This document shows, piece after piece, positions 17,398 through 26,255 of a stretch of DNA of 64,000 bases. Location: the NCBI RefSeq assembly GCF_036226505.1, contig NZ_CP108484.1, positions 7,349,501 to 7,413,500 on the forward strand, given 5' to 3'. This DNA comes from Kitasatospora sp. NBC_01246 (lineage in GTDB: Bacteria > Actinomycetota > Actinomycetes > Streptomycetales > Streptomycetaceae). Below the pieces are notes generated by a model. The model made no database searches. It was not told the DNA's origin and worked only from the letters and a program-made list of their open reading frames with translations. A program made the position numbers and the translations under genes. Position 1 is the stretch's first letter. Each line of letters begins with the position of its first letter.

Positions 17398-17931
17398 ATG
17401 GGAGAAACGAAGACCGACCGGGACGACGAGTTCCAGGCGTTCATCGTCGGGGCCTGGCCACGGCTGCTGCGTACGGCGTACCTGCTGGCGGGGGAGCAGT
17501 ACGCGGCCGAGGACCTGGTGCAGTCCGCGGCGGAGAAGGCCTGCGCGGCCTGGGGGAAGGTCCGCCGGGCCGAGGACCCCTACGCCTACGTGCGGCGGAT
17601 CCTGGTGAACCAGCACGCCCGCCGCTTCCGGCGCCGCCCGCCGGAACTGCTGGTCCACGCCGTGCCGGAGACGGCGGGCGAGGAGGACGGCTACGCGCGG
17701 TCCGACCAGCGCTCGGCGTTGCTGGCCGCGCTCGCCACCCTGCCGCCCCGCCAGCGCGAGGCCGTCGTGCTGCGCCACTGGGAGGACCTGAGCGACAGCC
17801 AGGCCGCCGTGGCGATGGGCTGCTCGGTGGGAGCGGTGCGCAGCCAGGCGGCGAAGGGGATAGCGAGGCTCCGAGAGGTCTCGGTGCTGAAGGAACTCAA
17901 GGGCATGACACACGTCGGAGGTGCGGTATGA
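17398..17931 (+). CDS. SigE-family RNA polymerase sigma factor
   Basis: This 177-residue ECF-type sigma factor matches the actinobacterial SigE family (TIGR02983 type). Region 2 is WPRLLRTAYLLAGEQYAAEDLVQSAAEKA with YAYVRRILVNQHARR. Region 4 is LATLPPRQREAVVLRHWEDLSDSQAAVAMGCSVGAVRSQAAKGIARLRE. It directs RNA polymerase to a specific promoter set; the regulon is not predictable here. AGGAGG lies just before ATG 17398; GTG 17392 is a less likely start. The stop overlaps the next start in an ATGA, so the membrane protein that follows is translationally coupled and probably regulates this sigma factor. Confidence 0.92.
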   Translation: MGETKTDRDDEFQAFIVGAWPRLLRTAYLLAGEQYAAEDLVQSAAEKACAAWGKVRRAEDPYAYVRRILVNQHARRFRRRPPELLVHAVPETAGEEDGYARSDQRSALLAALATLPPRQREAVVLRHWEDLSDSQAAVAMGCSVGAVRSQAAKGIARLREVSVLKELKGMTHVGGAV

Positions 17932-18887
17932 GCATGCGCGGCAACGACCGGACGGGCGCCGCGGGCGCGACGGACGACGGCGACTCGGCGGTGTGGGTCG
18001 GGCTCGGGCTGGCGGAGGCCGCGGCCGGGGCGCGGGTCGGGGCGGTGCCGCTGCCGGAGATCATGGCGGGCGGTCGCCGGTTGCGGCGGCGGCGACGGAC
18101 CCTGGTGGGGGCGGTCGCGCTGGGCACCGTGGTGGTGCTGGCCGGCGGCACGACGATCGGTCTGCACGGAGCCGGCGCGGGCGGCACGTCGGTCGGGGCG
18201 CTCGCCCCGGCCGGGTCCGGGACCGGCGGCGGCACCGGTGGCGGACCGGCGGCCGAGACCTCCACCACCACGGCCCCGCCGACGGCGGCGGTCCGCGACC
18301 CCTTCACCCCGGCCCGGGCGGTGGTCGCCCAGGGCACCGCCGACGGCAAGGAGTGGAAGCTCTGGATCGCGCTCTGGCCGCTCGCCCGTCAGGACCAGGC
18401 GTACCAGCAGGCCCAGGCGATCTGGCAGGAGCGGCACGCCGTGGACCCGGAGCTCACCGCGCCGACGGAGGAGTTCGTCAAGCAGTACTGGCAGCCCCGG
18501 GACGACGTCACGAACACCTACTTCACGGTGGACGGCGTGCGCCTCGGCCATGACTCCCAGGGCAGCGTCCCGGCGCCGTCCGCGCCCGCGACGCCCGTCG
18601 ACACGGTGGGTTCGCTCAGCGGGGGCCTGGTCGGCCACCGGGGCAAGGGCGACACCGTGGCCCCGCTCGACGTGGTGTCGGCGCGGCTCGACCCGAACGT
18701 CGGCCGGGTGACGGTGACCTGGACGGACGGCACGACGTACGAGCCGCAGCCGGTCACCGTGGGGGACTCCCCGGTGCGCTGGATCGCGGTGGCCCGGCCG
18801 GCGGGCAAGGCCGCGCAGACGTGGCAGCTGTTCGACCGCGACGGCGTGCCGATGAAGGGCGGTGACCACGTCGACTTCCTGAAGTGA
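17928..18887 (+). CDS. Sigma-factor-coupled single-pass membrane protein
   Basis: The 319-residue protein has about 60 cytoplasmic residues, a positively charged RRLRRRRRT stop just before one hydrophobic segment (LVGAVALGTVVVLAGGTTIGL, near residues 60-80), then a Gly/Thr/Pro-rich linker and an extracytoplasmic domain of about 200 residues of unknown fold. Overlapping the sigma gene by 4 bp strongly suggests that it senses something outside and controls that factor. No zinc-binding HxxxCxxC anti-sigma motif is visible, so a classical ZAS anti-sigma domain is absent. The function is inferred from context only. Confidence 0.8.
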   Translation: MSMRGNDRTGAAGATDDGDSAVWVGLGLAEAAAGARVGAVPLPEIMAGGRRLRRRRRTLVGAVALGTVVVLAGGTTIGLHGAGAGGTSVGALAPAGSGTGGGTGGGPAAETSTTTAPPTAAVRDPFTPARAVVAQGTADGKEWKLWIALWPLARQDQAYQQAQAIWQERHAVDPELTAPTEEFVKQYWQPRDDVTNTYFTVDGVRLGHDSQGSVPAPSAPATPVDTVGSLSGGLVGHRGKGDTVAPLDVVSARLDPNVGRVTVTWTDGTTYEPQPVTVGDSPVRWIAVARPAGKAAQTWQLFDRDGVPMKGGDHVDFLK

Positions 18888-18970
18888 GGCCGGACCCGCC
18901 TCCCGGGGGAGCCACGGCTTGTCCGACCGTTCCCGCCGCGCGCCGGTGCGGCGCGACTGGTCAGTGAGTC

Positions 18971-20578
18971 CTAGGCGGAGCCGCCGCGGGCCGTATCGAC
19001 GAGCAGGTCCCCGAGCCGGCGGTGGCGCCGGGCGCGGGCGGTGAGCCGCTCGGCCTCCGGTACCCCGGCGAGTGCGGTGAGCGCCGCGCCGACCGCCCGG
19101 CCGAGCCGGTCGCAGAACGCGGCCGGCTCGTCGGCGGCGTCCGGCCGTTCGGGCACCACGGCGTCGACCAGGCCGACCGCCGCCAGGTCGGCTGCGCCGA
19201 TGCCCTGCGAGCGGGCGAGGTCGGCGGCGTGCGCGCCGTCCCGGTGGACGATCGCGGAGGCGCCCTCGGGCGGCAGCGGCGCGAGCCACGCGTGGCCGGC
19301 GGCGAGCACCCGGTCGGCGGGCAGCAGGGCGAGGGCGCCGCCGCCCGAGCCCTGGCCGAGCAGCACCGCCAGCACCGGCGTGCGCAGGGCGAGCAGGGTG
19401 GTCAGGCAGTGCGCGATCTCGACGGCGATGCCGTCCAGTTCGGCCGCTGCGGACAGCTCGGCGCCCGCAGTGTCGACGACGGTGACCAGCGGCAGGCCGA
19501 GCTGCTCGGCGAGCCGGGCGCTGCGCCGTACGGCCCGCAGGTCGGCGGCGGTGAAAGGGCGTTCGTGGTCCGGACCCTGCCGTTGCTGCCCGACGATCAG
19601 GGCGGGCCGGCCGTGCAGGACGGCGAGGGCCCGGACCAGGGCGCCGCCGCGGCCGCCTGGCGCGTCCAGCAGGACCAGCTCGTCGGCCGTCCGGCGCAGC
19701 AGCTCGCGCGCCCCCGGCCGGTCGGGGCGGCGGGTGCGCCGCACGGAGTCCCAGGCGTCCGGCTCTCGGGCGGTCGCGGTGTCGGGCGCGGGTGCGGTGT
19801 CCGGTACGGTCACGGTGTCCGGTGCGGGTACGGCCTCCGGTGCGGTCACGGAATCCGGCACGCTCGCGGCCGGGGCCAGGACGGCCAGCGACCGTCGGAG
19901 CACCTCCCGCAGGTCCTCCGGCGCCACCACGGCGTCCACCAGGCCGCGCCCGGCCAGGGTCTCCGCGAGCTGCACGTCCGCGGGCAGCTCCACGCCCCGC
20001 AACTCCTGGTACACCCGGGGCCCGAGGAACCCGAGCCGGGCCCGCGGCTCGGCGAACACCAGCTGTCCCAGCGTCCCCCAGGAGGCGAAGACCCCGCCCA
20101 TGGTGGGGTTGCGCAGGTAGCTGAGGTACGGCAGGCCGGCCGCGCGGTGGGCCTGGACGGCGGCGGTGATGCGCAGCATGCAGAGGAAGGCCGCCGACCC
20201 CTCCTGCATCCGCGTCCCGCCCGAGACCGGCAGGGCGACCAGCGGGAGCCGCTCGGCCGTCGCCCGTTCCACGGCCCGGGTGATCCGTTCCGCCGTGGCC
20301 ACCCCGATCGAGCCGCCGAGGAAGCCGAACTCGGAGGCGACCAGCGCCACCGGCCGGCCGGCGATCAGCCCGACCCCGGTGATCACCGCTTCGTCCACCC
20401 CGGTGCGTTCGCGCGCCCGGGCCAGTGCGGCCAGGTAGTCGGCGTCGGCCGACTGCGCCCCGACCGGCTCGTCCCAGCTCCGGAACGAGCCCTGGTCCAC
20501 CAGCAGGCCGATGAGTTGACGTGCCGTCAGTGAACTTCCGGTCCCCACAACCCACCCCGCCGTCCGAGCCGTCCGCAT
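18971..20578 (-). CDS. Fused acetyl/acyl-CoA carboxyltransferase (AccD-AccA type)
   Basis: This 535-residue protein joins both crotonase-like halves of a carboxyltransferase. The first half carries GFLGGSIGVATAERITRA, VSGGTRMQEG and PTMGGVFAS, as in AccD. The second carries TVVDTAGAELSAAAE and LLGQGSGGGALALLPADRVLA, as in AccA. Such enzymes transfer carboxyl from biotin to acetyl- or acyl-CoA in fatty-acid or polyketide precursor supply. The Cys4 zinc ribbon usual at the start of AccD is missing. The halves are joined by a repetitive linker of VPDSV, APDTV and APDTA units (about residues 245-275). No biotin carboxylase or carrier gene is nearby. ATG 20578 is preferred. Confidence 0.88.
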   Translation of the reverse strand: MRTARTAGWVVGTGSSLTARQLIGLLVDQGSFRSWDEPVGAQSADADYLAALARARERTGVDEAVITGVGLIAGRPVALVASEFGFLGGSIGVATAERITRAVERATAERLPLVALPVSGGTRMQEGSAAFLCMLRITAAVQAHRAAGLPYLSYLRNPTMGGVFASWGTLGQLVFAEPRARLGFLGPRVYQELRGVELPADVQLAETLAGRGLVDAVVAPEDLREVLRRSLAVLAPAASVPDSVTAPEAVPAPDTVTVPDTAPAPDTATAREPDAWDSVRRTRRPDRPGARELLRRTADELVLLDAPGGRGGALVRALAVLHGRPALIVGQQRQGPDHERPFTAADLRAVRRSARLAEQLGLPLVTVVDTAGAELSAAAELDGIAVEIAHCLTTLLALRTPVLAVLLGQGSGGGALALLPADRVLAAGHAWLAPLPPEGASAIVHRDGAHAADLARSQGIGAADLAAVGLVDAVVPERPDAADEPAAFCDRLGRAVGAALTALAGVPEAERLTARARRHRRLGDLLVDTARGGSA

Positions 20579-20702
20579 CGACAAGATCCACCCTACGCAG
20601 CGGCCGACCAGCCGTCCCGGACCGACGGGCGGGTGTGACCGGGTCGACAGCTTCGGGGGCCGGGGTTGCGCGCGCCGACCGCGTCGACCGCCGTGCGCCG
20701 GC

Positions 20703-21659
20703 TCAGCGGAGCACGGCGGCCTCCTCCCGCCGGGGCACGGCGGCGCGATTGTCGTGGTCGGCCTGGTCGGCCTGGTCGGCCTGGTCGGCGTGGTCGGCGC
20801 GGCCAGGGAGGGCCGGGCGGCAGGCCCGGTCGTAGCGGTCGGCGACCAGGCGGGCGAGCGCGTCGTGCGTGCCGAGCGGGGCGCTGGCCCACCGGGCGGC
20901 GGTGCCGGCCGCCCGGTCGGCGAAGAACCCCGGGCCGAGCAGGTAGGTGGCGACGGCCACGTCGCGGTGGCCGGCCGCGTGCAGGGCCTCGACCGCCTCC
21001 TGCGGAGTCGGCCGGGCCGCCGAGAGGTAGGCGGGGACGACCGGCCGGCCCTCGCCGAGCCGGCGGGCGAGCAGCCGCGCCGTCCGGACGGTGTCCGCGG
21101 CGGCGTCCGGGTCGGAGGAGCCGGCCGCCGCGAGCACCACCGGTCCGGCGCCGGCCGGGCGGCCGCTCTCGGCGAGCCGGTCCGCCAGGGCGGCGGCCAG
21201 CAGCGGGCTCGGGCCCAGCGCGGGGGCGAGCCGGACGTGCGGCGGACCGGCGTCGGCCAGCGCGCCGGGGATGTCCACCCGCAGGTGGTAGCCGGTGCCG
21301 AGGAGCAGCGGCACCAGGACGGCGGGCTCGCCGGCGGACAGCTCGCCCAGCGCGGTGGGCAGGGAGGGCGCGGCGAGGTCCAGGAAGCAGCAGCGGACGT
21401 CGAGTTCGGGGCGCAGCGCGCGGACCCGGGCGAGCAGCGCCCTGGTGGCGGCCGTTCCGGCCGGATCGCGGCTGCCGTGGGCGACGGCCAGCAGCACCGG
21501 GCGGCCGCCGCGCGGTGCCGGCCGGGCCGCCGGCTTCCGCACCGGGCTCATCACCGGCCGGGCCCGGGGACCGTCCCCGGGCAGCCGGTCCGTCAGGTTC
21601 CGCGGGGCCGCGTCGGTCGTCCGCTCCGGCCCGTTCAGCCTCGCGGCTGTCCGGCGCAT
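20703..21659 (-). CDS. Sirohydrochlorin chelatase (CbiX/SirB family)
   Basis: This 318-residue protein has two CbiX/SirB-like halves. The first begins LLAVAHGSRDP (chelatase His) and continues to LLGTGYHLRVDIP. The second begins VVLAAAGSSDP and has lost the His. Such enzymes insert Fe or Co into sirohydrochlorin; beside nirBD the likely product is sirohaem for nitrite reductase (inference). The start overlaps the nnaR stop as TGATG, so it is translationally coupled to nnaR. The C-terminal tail contains a short repeat, HADQADQADQADHD, encoded by repeated 9-bp units at about 20754-20800, just before the end of the gene. Confidence 0.9.
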   Translation of the reverse strand: MRRTAARLNGPERTTDAAPRNLTDRLPGDGPRARPVMSPVRKPAARPAPRGGRPVLLAVAHGSRDPAGTAATRALLARVRALRPELDVRCCFLDLAAPSLPTALGELSAGEPAVLVPLLLGTGYHLRVDIPGALADAGPPHVRLAPALGPSPLLAAALADRLAESGRPAGAGPVVLAAAGSSDPDAAADTVRTARLLARRLGEGRPVVPAYLSAARPTPQEAVEALHAAGHRDVAVATYLLGPGFFADRAAGTAARWASAPLGTHDALARLVADRYDRACRPALPGRADHADQADQADQADHDNRAAVPRREEAAVLR

Positions 21660-22807
21660 CAGGCCGCCGCCAGCCGGTAGCCACGCTTCGGGACCGTCCG
21701 GATCAGCCCGCCGTGCGGCCCGAGCGCGGCCCGCAGCCGGCCGATCGCCGCCTCGACCGCGTGCTCGTCCGCCGCCGCGTCCACCCAGACGGTGCGCAGC
21801 AGTTCGGCCCGGCTGAGCACCCGGCCCGGCTGTTCGGCGAGCGCCCGCAGCACGGCCGCCCCGCGCGGGCTCAGCCAGTGGCTCTCGCCGTCGACCAGTA
21901 CGGCGTTGCCCTGGAGGGTCAGCAGCCGTCCGGCGAGGGCGAGTTCGCGCCGGTTCCGGCCGGGCAGTGTCTCGCCGAGGTAGCGGACCAGGGAGCCCAG
22001 CCGGCCGCGCTCGGGGAACAGCACGGGCAGGCCGAGGTCGGCGAACGGCCGGGCGCAGAGCGCGCCGACGCAGACCGGCAGGACGTCGCCGCGCAGGGCG
22101 TCCAGCAGCGGCTCCCGCAGTCCTTCGGCGGTGGCCGTCTCCACGAAGGCGCTGACGGCCGGGGCACTGGTGAAGGTGAGCGCGTGGACCTGCCGCCGGA
22201 CGGTCTGCTCGACCAGCCGCCGTACCGGCGTCGGGTCGTCCGGCGCCTCCCAGCGGTAGACCGGGACGGAGATCACCTCGGCACCGCGCTCGCGCAGCGC
22301 CGCCGCGAAGGCGTCCAGCCGGACGCCGTGCTCCTGGATGGCGACCCGACGGCCGGCCAGCGGGCGGGCGAGCAGCCAGGTGCGCAGCTCGTCGGTGGCC
22401 TCGGAGCGGGGGGAGAAGGCCTCGTCGAGGCCGCTCGCCCGGACGGCGCCGGTCGCCTTGGGGCCGCGGCTGAGCACCACGGCGTTGCGGCAGGCGTCGG
22501 CCAGGGCGGCGCCCCGGCCCCACCCCTCGGCGGCGCTCATCCAGCCGCGCCAGCCGACGCCGGTGGTGGCCACCACGTAGTCCAGCGGGGCGGCCAGGCA
22601 GAGTTCGGTGGCCCGGCGCAGGGCGAGGTCGTCGGCCAGCGGGGTGATCCGCAGCACGGGGGCCTCGACCACCTGGGCGCCGCGCCGGCTGAGCAGGGCG
22701 ACCAGTTCGTCGCGGCGGCGGGCCGCGGTCACCCCGATCGTGAAGCCGGTCAGTGGGCCGGGGGGTGCGCCGGGACGCGGGCCGGTGGGGGTGGGGGAGG
22801 TTGCCAT
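21659..22807 (-). CDS. nnaR: NnaR-type nitrate/nitrite assimilation regulator (HemD-like + winged helix)
   Basis: The 382-residue protein fuses a uroporphyrinogen-III-synthase-like domain (about residues 18-270; GFTIGVTAARRRDELVALLSRRG ... ALTFTSAPAVSAFVE) to an OmpR-type winged helix (about 290-382; LSPRGAAVLRALAEQPGRVLSRAELL ... LIRTVPKRGYRL). This architecture is NnaR of Streptomyces (SCO2958) and mycobacteria, a regulator of nitrate/nitrite assimilation genes that acts with GlnR. It is divergent from nirBD-narK, with a GlnR-like box in between, and is coupled to a sirohaem chelatase gene. The symbol rests on architecture and context. Confidence 0.88.
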   Translation of the reverse strand: MATSPTPTGPRPGAPPGPLTGFTIGVTAARRRDELVALLSRRGAQVVEAPVLRITPLADDLALRRATELCLAAPLDYVVATTGVGWRGWMSAAEGWGRGAALADACRNAVVLSRGPKATGAVRASGLDEAFSPRSEATDELRTWLLARPLAGRRVAIQEHGVRLDAFAAALRERGAEVISVPVYRWEAPDDPTPVRRLVEQTVRRQVHALTFTSAPAVSAFVETATAEGLREPLLDALRGDVLPVCVGALCARPFADLGLPVLFPERGRLGSLVRYLGETLPGRNRRELALAGRLLTLQGNAVLVDGESHWLSPRGAAVLRALAEQPGRVLSRAELLRTVWVDAAADEHAVEAAIGRLRAALGPHGGLIRTVPKRGYRLAAA

Positions 22808-22830
22808 GGGCGCAAGGGTGCTTTCTCCGC

Positions 22831-22889
22831 GTTACGGCGGGGTTGCCCGCCGGTCACCCGGGCGTAAGCGAAGCCGGCCCCCCGGTTAC
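22831..22889. promoter_or_regulatory. Candidate GlnR box upstream of nnaR and nirB
   Basis: GTTAC (22831-22835), GTTGC (22842-22846), GTCAC (22853-22857) and GTAAG (22864-22868) are each separated by 6 nt. This is the 5-6-5-6 spacing of the actinomycete GlnR box (GTnAC-n6-GAAAC repeated with a 22-bp period). Both a-sites match perfectly; the b-sites are weak. A further GTTAC occurs at 22885-22889. The site begins 24 bp upstream of nnaR and lies on the nirB side of the divergent region, so it may serve both directions. Confidence 0.55.
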
Positions 22890-23022
22890 GGCTGATGTCC
22901 TGCCGCGCACCCCGCCCCCCGGAGGCCGTGAGCGAGGCGTACCGCGCGCGCAACACGGGGGACCCGACCGCGAAACGACCACCGATCAGATTCTTCGGCA
23001 TGAGGACGGCACCCGACGGACC

Positions 23023-23196
23023 ACTCGCCGGACACCCGCCCCACCTGCCGGACACCCGGCCCACCCGCCGTACCCGCCCCACTCGCCGGACACCCGCCCC
23101 ACCTGCCGGACACCCGGCCCACCCGCCGTACCCGCCCCACTCGCCGGACACCCGGCCCACCCGCCGTACACCCGCCCCACCCGCCGTACCCGCTCG
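23023..23196. repeat. 58-bp tandem repeat in the nirB upstream region
   Basis: A GC-rich unit of exactly 58 bp starts at 23023, 23081 and 23139; the first two copies are almost identical and the third diverges after about 20 bp. Each unit is itself made of three similar pieces of about 20 bp (variants of CCGGACACCCGCCCCAC). The array lies between the GlnR-like box and the nirB start codon and shows no plausible coding on either strand. Confidence 0.8.
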
Positions 23197-23259
23197 CCCG
23201 AGCAGCCCCCCACAGACCCCGCCACCCCGCACCCCCCGTACGACCCGAGGAGTACCGCG

Positions 23260-25854
23260 ATGACGTCGCACTCGCCCGACCGACCACGGGAGCTCGTCCT
23301 GGTCGGCCACGGCATGGTTGGCCAGCGCTTCCTGGAGGCCTGGACCGAGCAGCCCGGCGCCGATCGCTGGCGGGTCACCGTCCTCGCCGAGGAGCCGCGC
23401 CCGGCCTACGACCGCGTCCATCTCAGCTCGCTGTTCGACGGCCGGACACCCGAGGACCTCGCGCTCTGCCCGCCCGGTTTCCTCGCCGAGCACGGCATCG
23501 ACCTGCGCCTCGGCGACCCGGTCACCGCCATCGACCGCGCCGCCCGTACGGTCACCACCCGGGCCGGCCGGCAGGTGCGCTACGACGCCCTGGTGCTGGC
23601 CACCGGGTCCGCGCCCTTCGTGCCGCCCGTCCCCGGCCGGGACGCGGCCGGCTGCCACGTCTACCGGACCATCGAGGACCTGGACGCGATCCGGGCCGAC
23701 GCCGAGCGGGCGACGATCGGCGTGGTGGTCGGCGGCGGCCTGCTCGGCCTGGAGGCCGCCGGCGCGCTGCGGGCGACGGGCCTGTCCACCCACGTGGTCG
23801 AGTTCGCGCCCCGGCTGATGGCCGTCCAGGTGGACGACGGTGGCGGGGCCCTGCTCCGCCGCAAGATCGAGGACCTCGGCGTGACCGTGCACACCAGTGC
23901 CGCCGCCGACGCCGTGGCGACCGGGCCGGAGGGCCGGGTGCGGGCGCTGAGCCTCTCCGACGGCCGCGAACTCGCGGCCGACCTGGTGGTGTTCTCCGCC
24001 GGCATCCGCCCGCGCGACCAGCTGGCCCGCGACTGCGGCCTGCCGGTCGGCGCCCGCGGCGGCATCGTGGTCGACGAGCGCTGCCGCACCGCCGACCCGG
24101 CCGTGCTGGCCATCGGCGAGTGCGCCCAGGCTGCCGACGGCCGGGTCTACGGCCTGGTCGCCCCCGGGTACCAGATGGCCGAGACCGCCGCCCGCGAACT
24201 GGCCGACCGCCCCGGCGACGGCTTCGTGGGCGCGGACACCTCCACCAAGCTCAAGCTGCTCGGCGTGGACGTGGCCAGCTTCGGCGACCCGCACGGCGCC
24301 GCCGAGGGCGCCGTCGACGTGCTCTACAGCGACAGCCGGCTCGGCGTCTACCGCAAGCTGGTGATCGGCGCCGACGGCGCGCTGCTGGGCGGCGTCCTGG
24401 TCGGCGACACCGACTCCTACGGCACCCTGCGCCCGCTCGCGGTGGCCGGCCGGCCGCTGACCGTCCCGCCCGAGCAGCTGGTGCTGCCCGCCGGGCTCTC
24501 CACCGCCGGACCGGTCGCGCTGCCCGACGAGGCGGTGCTCTGCTCCTGCCACAACGTCACCCAGGGGGCGGTCCGCGCCGCCGTCCGTGAGCAGGGCTGC
24601 GACAGCGTCGCCGCGGTCAAGAAGTGCACCCGGGCCGGCACCGGCTGCGGCAGCTGCGTCAAGCAGCTCGGCACCGTGGTCGGCGAGGAGCTGGCGGCCG
24701 CCGGGTTCGCCCCGCAGACCGGCCTGTGCGAGCACTTCGCGCAGACCCGCGCGGAGCTGTACGAGATCGTCCGGGTCACCGGCATCACCGGCTTCTCCGA
24801 CCTGCTCGACCGGTACGGGCAGGGCGAGGGCTGCGAGGTCTGCAAGCCGACCGTCGCCTCGATCCTGGCCAGCCTCGGCGGCGGCCACATCCTGGACGGC
24901 GAGCAGGCCGCGCTGCAGGACTCCAACGACCACTTCCTCGCCAACCTGCAGCGCAACGGCTCCTACTCGGTGGTGCCGCGGGTGCCCGGCGGTGAGATCA
25001 CCCCCGAGGGCCTGATCACGATCGGCGAGATCGCCCGTGACTACGGCCTCTACACCAAGATCACCGGCGGCCAGCGGATCGACCTCTTCGGTGCCAGCGT
25101 GGACCAACTCCCGGGCATCTGGGCCAGGTTGGTGGACGCCGGCTTCGAGTCCGGCCACGCCTACGGCAAGGCGCTGCGCACCGTGAAGTCCTGTGTCGGC
25201 GAGACCTGGTGCCGCTACGGCGTCCAGGACTCCGTCGCCCTCGCGATCGAGCTCGAACTGCGCTACCGGGGCCTGCGCTCCCCGCACAAGCTCAAGTCGG
25301 CGGTCTCGGGCTGCGCCCGCGAGTGCGCCGAGGCGCAGAGCAAGGACTTCGGCGTGATCGCCACCTCGGCCGGCTGGAACCTCTACGTCGGCGGCAACGG
25401 CGGCATGACGCCCCGTCATGCCGACCTGCTGGCAGCCGATCTGGACCGCGAGACGCTGATCCGCACCATCGACCGCTACCTGATGTTCTACATCCGCACC
25501 GCCGACCGCCTGGAGCGCACCTCGGTCTGGCTGGACCGACTGGAGGGCGGTCTGGACCACCTGCGCGCGGTGGTCATCGACGACTCGCTCGGCATCGCCG
25601 CCGAGCTGGACGAGCTGATGGCCCGTCACATCGGCTGCTACCAGGACGAATGGGCGGCCACCCTGGCCGACCCCGACCGGCTCCGGCGCTTCTCCTCCTT
25701 CGTCAACGCCCCCGGTACCCCGGACCCGGCCGTCACCTTCGTCCCCGAACGCGGCCAGATCCGCCCTGCCCGCCCCGGCGAGGACGGGCGCGTCCTCACC
25801 ACCCCCGCTCCGGTCCTGGTGGCCGGGCCCCGACTGGAGGTGCTCACCCCGTGA
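23260..25854 (+). CDS. nirB: Assimilatory nitrite reductase, large subunit
   Basis: This 864-residue protein has the full NirB order. An FAD/NAD(P)H-binding reductase (LVGHGMVGQRFLEA at the start, VVGGGLLGLEAAGAL for NADH) leads to a BFD-like [2Fe-2S] domain (CSCHN ... KKCTRAGTGCGSC, about residues 428-466), then the sirohaem/[4Fe-4S] domain with CVGETWC and SGCARECAE, which supply the four cluster Cys. It reduces nitrite to ammonium with NAD(P)H in the cytoplasm. ATG 23260 follows GAGGAG. The stop overlaps the nirD GTG in GTGA. It forms an operon with nirD and narK and is probably controlled by GlnR and NnaR. Confidence 0.96.
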   Translation: MTSHSPDRPRELVLVGHGMVGQRFLEAWTEQPGADRWRVTVLAEEPRPAYDRVHLSSLFDGRTPEDLALCPPGFLAEHGIDLRLGDPVTAIDRAARTVTTRAGRQVRYDALVLATGSAPFVPPVPGRDAAGCHVYRTIEDLDAIRADAERATIGVVVGGGLLGLEAAGALRATGLSTHVVEFAPRLMAVQVDDGGGALLRRKIEDLGVTVHTSAAADAVATGPEGRVRALSLSDGRELAADLVVFSAGIRPRDQLARDCGLPVGARGGIVVDERCRTADPAVLAIGECAQAADGRVYGLVAPGYQMAETAARELADRPGDGFVGADTSTKLKLLGVDVASFGDPHGAAEGAVDVLYSDSRLGVYRKLVIGADGALLGGVLVGDTDSYGTLRPLAVAGRPLTVPPEQLVLPAGLSTAGPVALPDEAVLCSCHNVTQGAVRAAVREQGCDSVAAVKKCTRAGTGCGSCVKQLGTVVGEELAAAGFAPQTGLCEHFAQTRAELYEIVRVTGITGFSDLLDRYGQGEGCEVCKPTVASILASLGGGHILDGEQAALQDSNDHFLANLQRNGSYSVVPRVPGGEITPEGLITIGEIARDYGLYTKITGGQRIDLFGASVDQLPGIWARLVDAGFESGHAYGKALRTVKSCVGETWCRYGVQDSVALAIELELRYRGLRSPHKLKSAVSGCARECAEAQSKDFGVIATSAGWNLYVGGNGGMTPRHADLLAADLDRETLIRTIDRYLMFYIRTADRLERTSVWLDRLEGGLDHLRAVVIDDSLGIAAELDELMARHIGCYQDEWAATLADPDRLRRFSSFVNAPGTPDPAVTFVPERGQIRPARPGEDGRVLTTPAPVLVAGPRLEVLTP

Positions 25855-26255
25855 CCGTGGAAATCCACGACGGCACCCGCTGGCGTACCGTCTGCACCCT
25901 CGACGACCTGCAACCCGGGCGCGGAGTGGCGGTGCTGCTCGACGGCGAGCAGGTGGCCGTCTTCCGGGACCGCTCCGGCGGCCTGCACGCCCTCGACAAC
26001 CGGGACCCGTTCAGCGGCGCGCACGTCCTCTCGCGCGGCCTGCTCGGCAGCCGCGGCGAGCGGCCCACCCTGGCGTCCCCGATGTACAAGCAGGTCTTCG
26101 ACCTGACCGACGGCCGCTGCCTCGACGAGGAGACCGCCCCCGACGGCACCCCCGCCGTCCTCAGGCTCTGGCCGGTCCGCAGCGCGGTGGAGCCGGCGCC
26201 CGCCGCGGCCCGCCCCGCCGTGCCCGCCCGCGCCACCGCGCAGGCCCCCGCATGA
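25851..26255 (+). CDS. nirD: Nitrite reductase, small subunit
   Basis: The 134-residue protein is a NirD-type Rieske-fold subunit (WRTVCTLDDLQPGRGVAVLLDGEQVAVFR ... PMYKQVFDLTDGRCLDEE). As in other NirD proteins, the Cys/His pairs that bind a Rieske cluster are absent. It supports activity or stability of NirB. The start GTG overlaps the nirB stop and the stop overlaps the narK ATG, giving 4-bp overlaps on both sides. The last 25 residues are an Ala/Pro-rich tail. Confidence 0.94.
   Translation: MTVEIHDGTRWRTVCTLDDLQPGRGVAVLLDGEQVAVFRDRSGGLHALDNRDPFSGAHVLSRGLLGSRGERPTLASPMYKQVFDLTDGRCLDEETAPDGTPAVLRLWPVRSAVEPAPAAARPAVPARATAQAPA

Noticed and set aside
23023..23196. CRISPR-like array
   Set aside because: The units are contiguous, without unique spacers, very GC-rich, and no cas genes are present.
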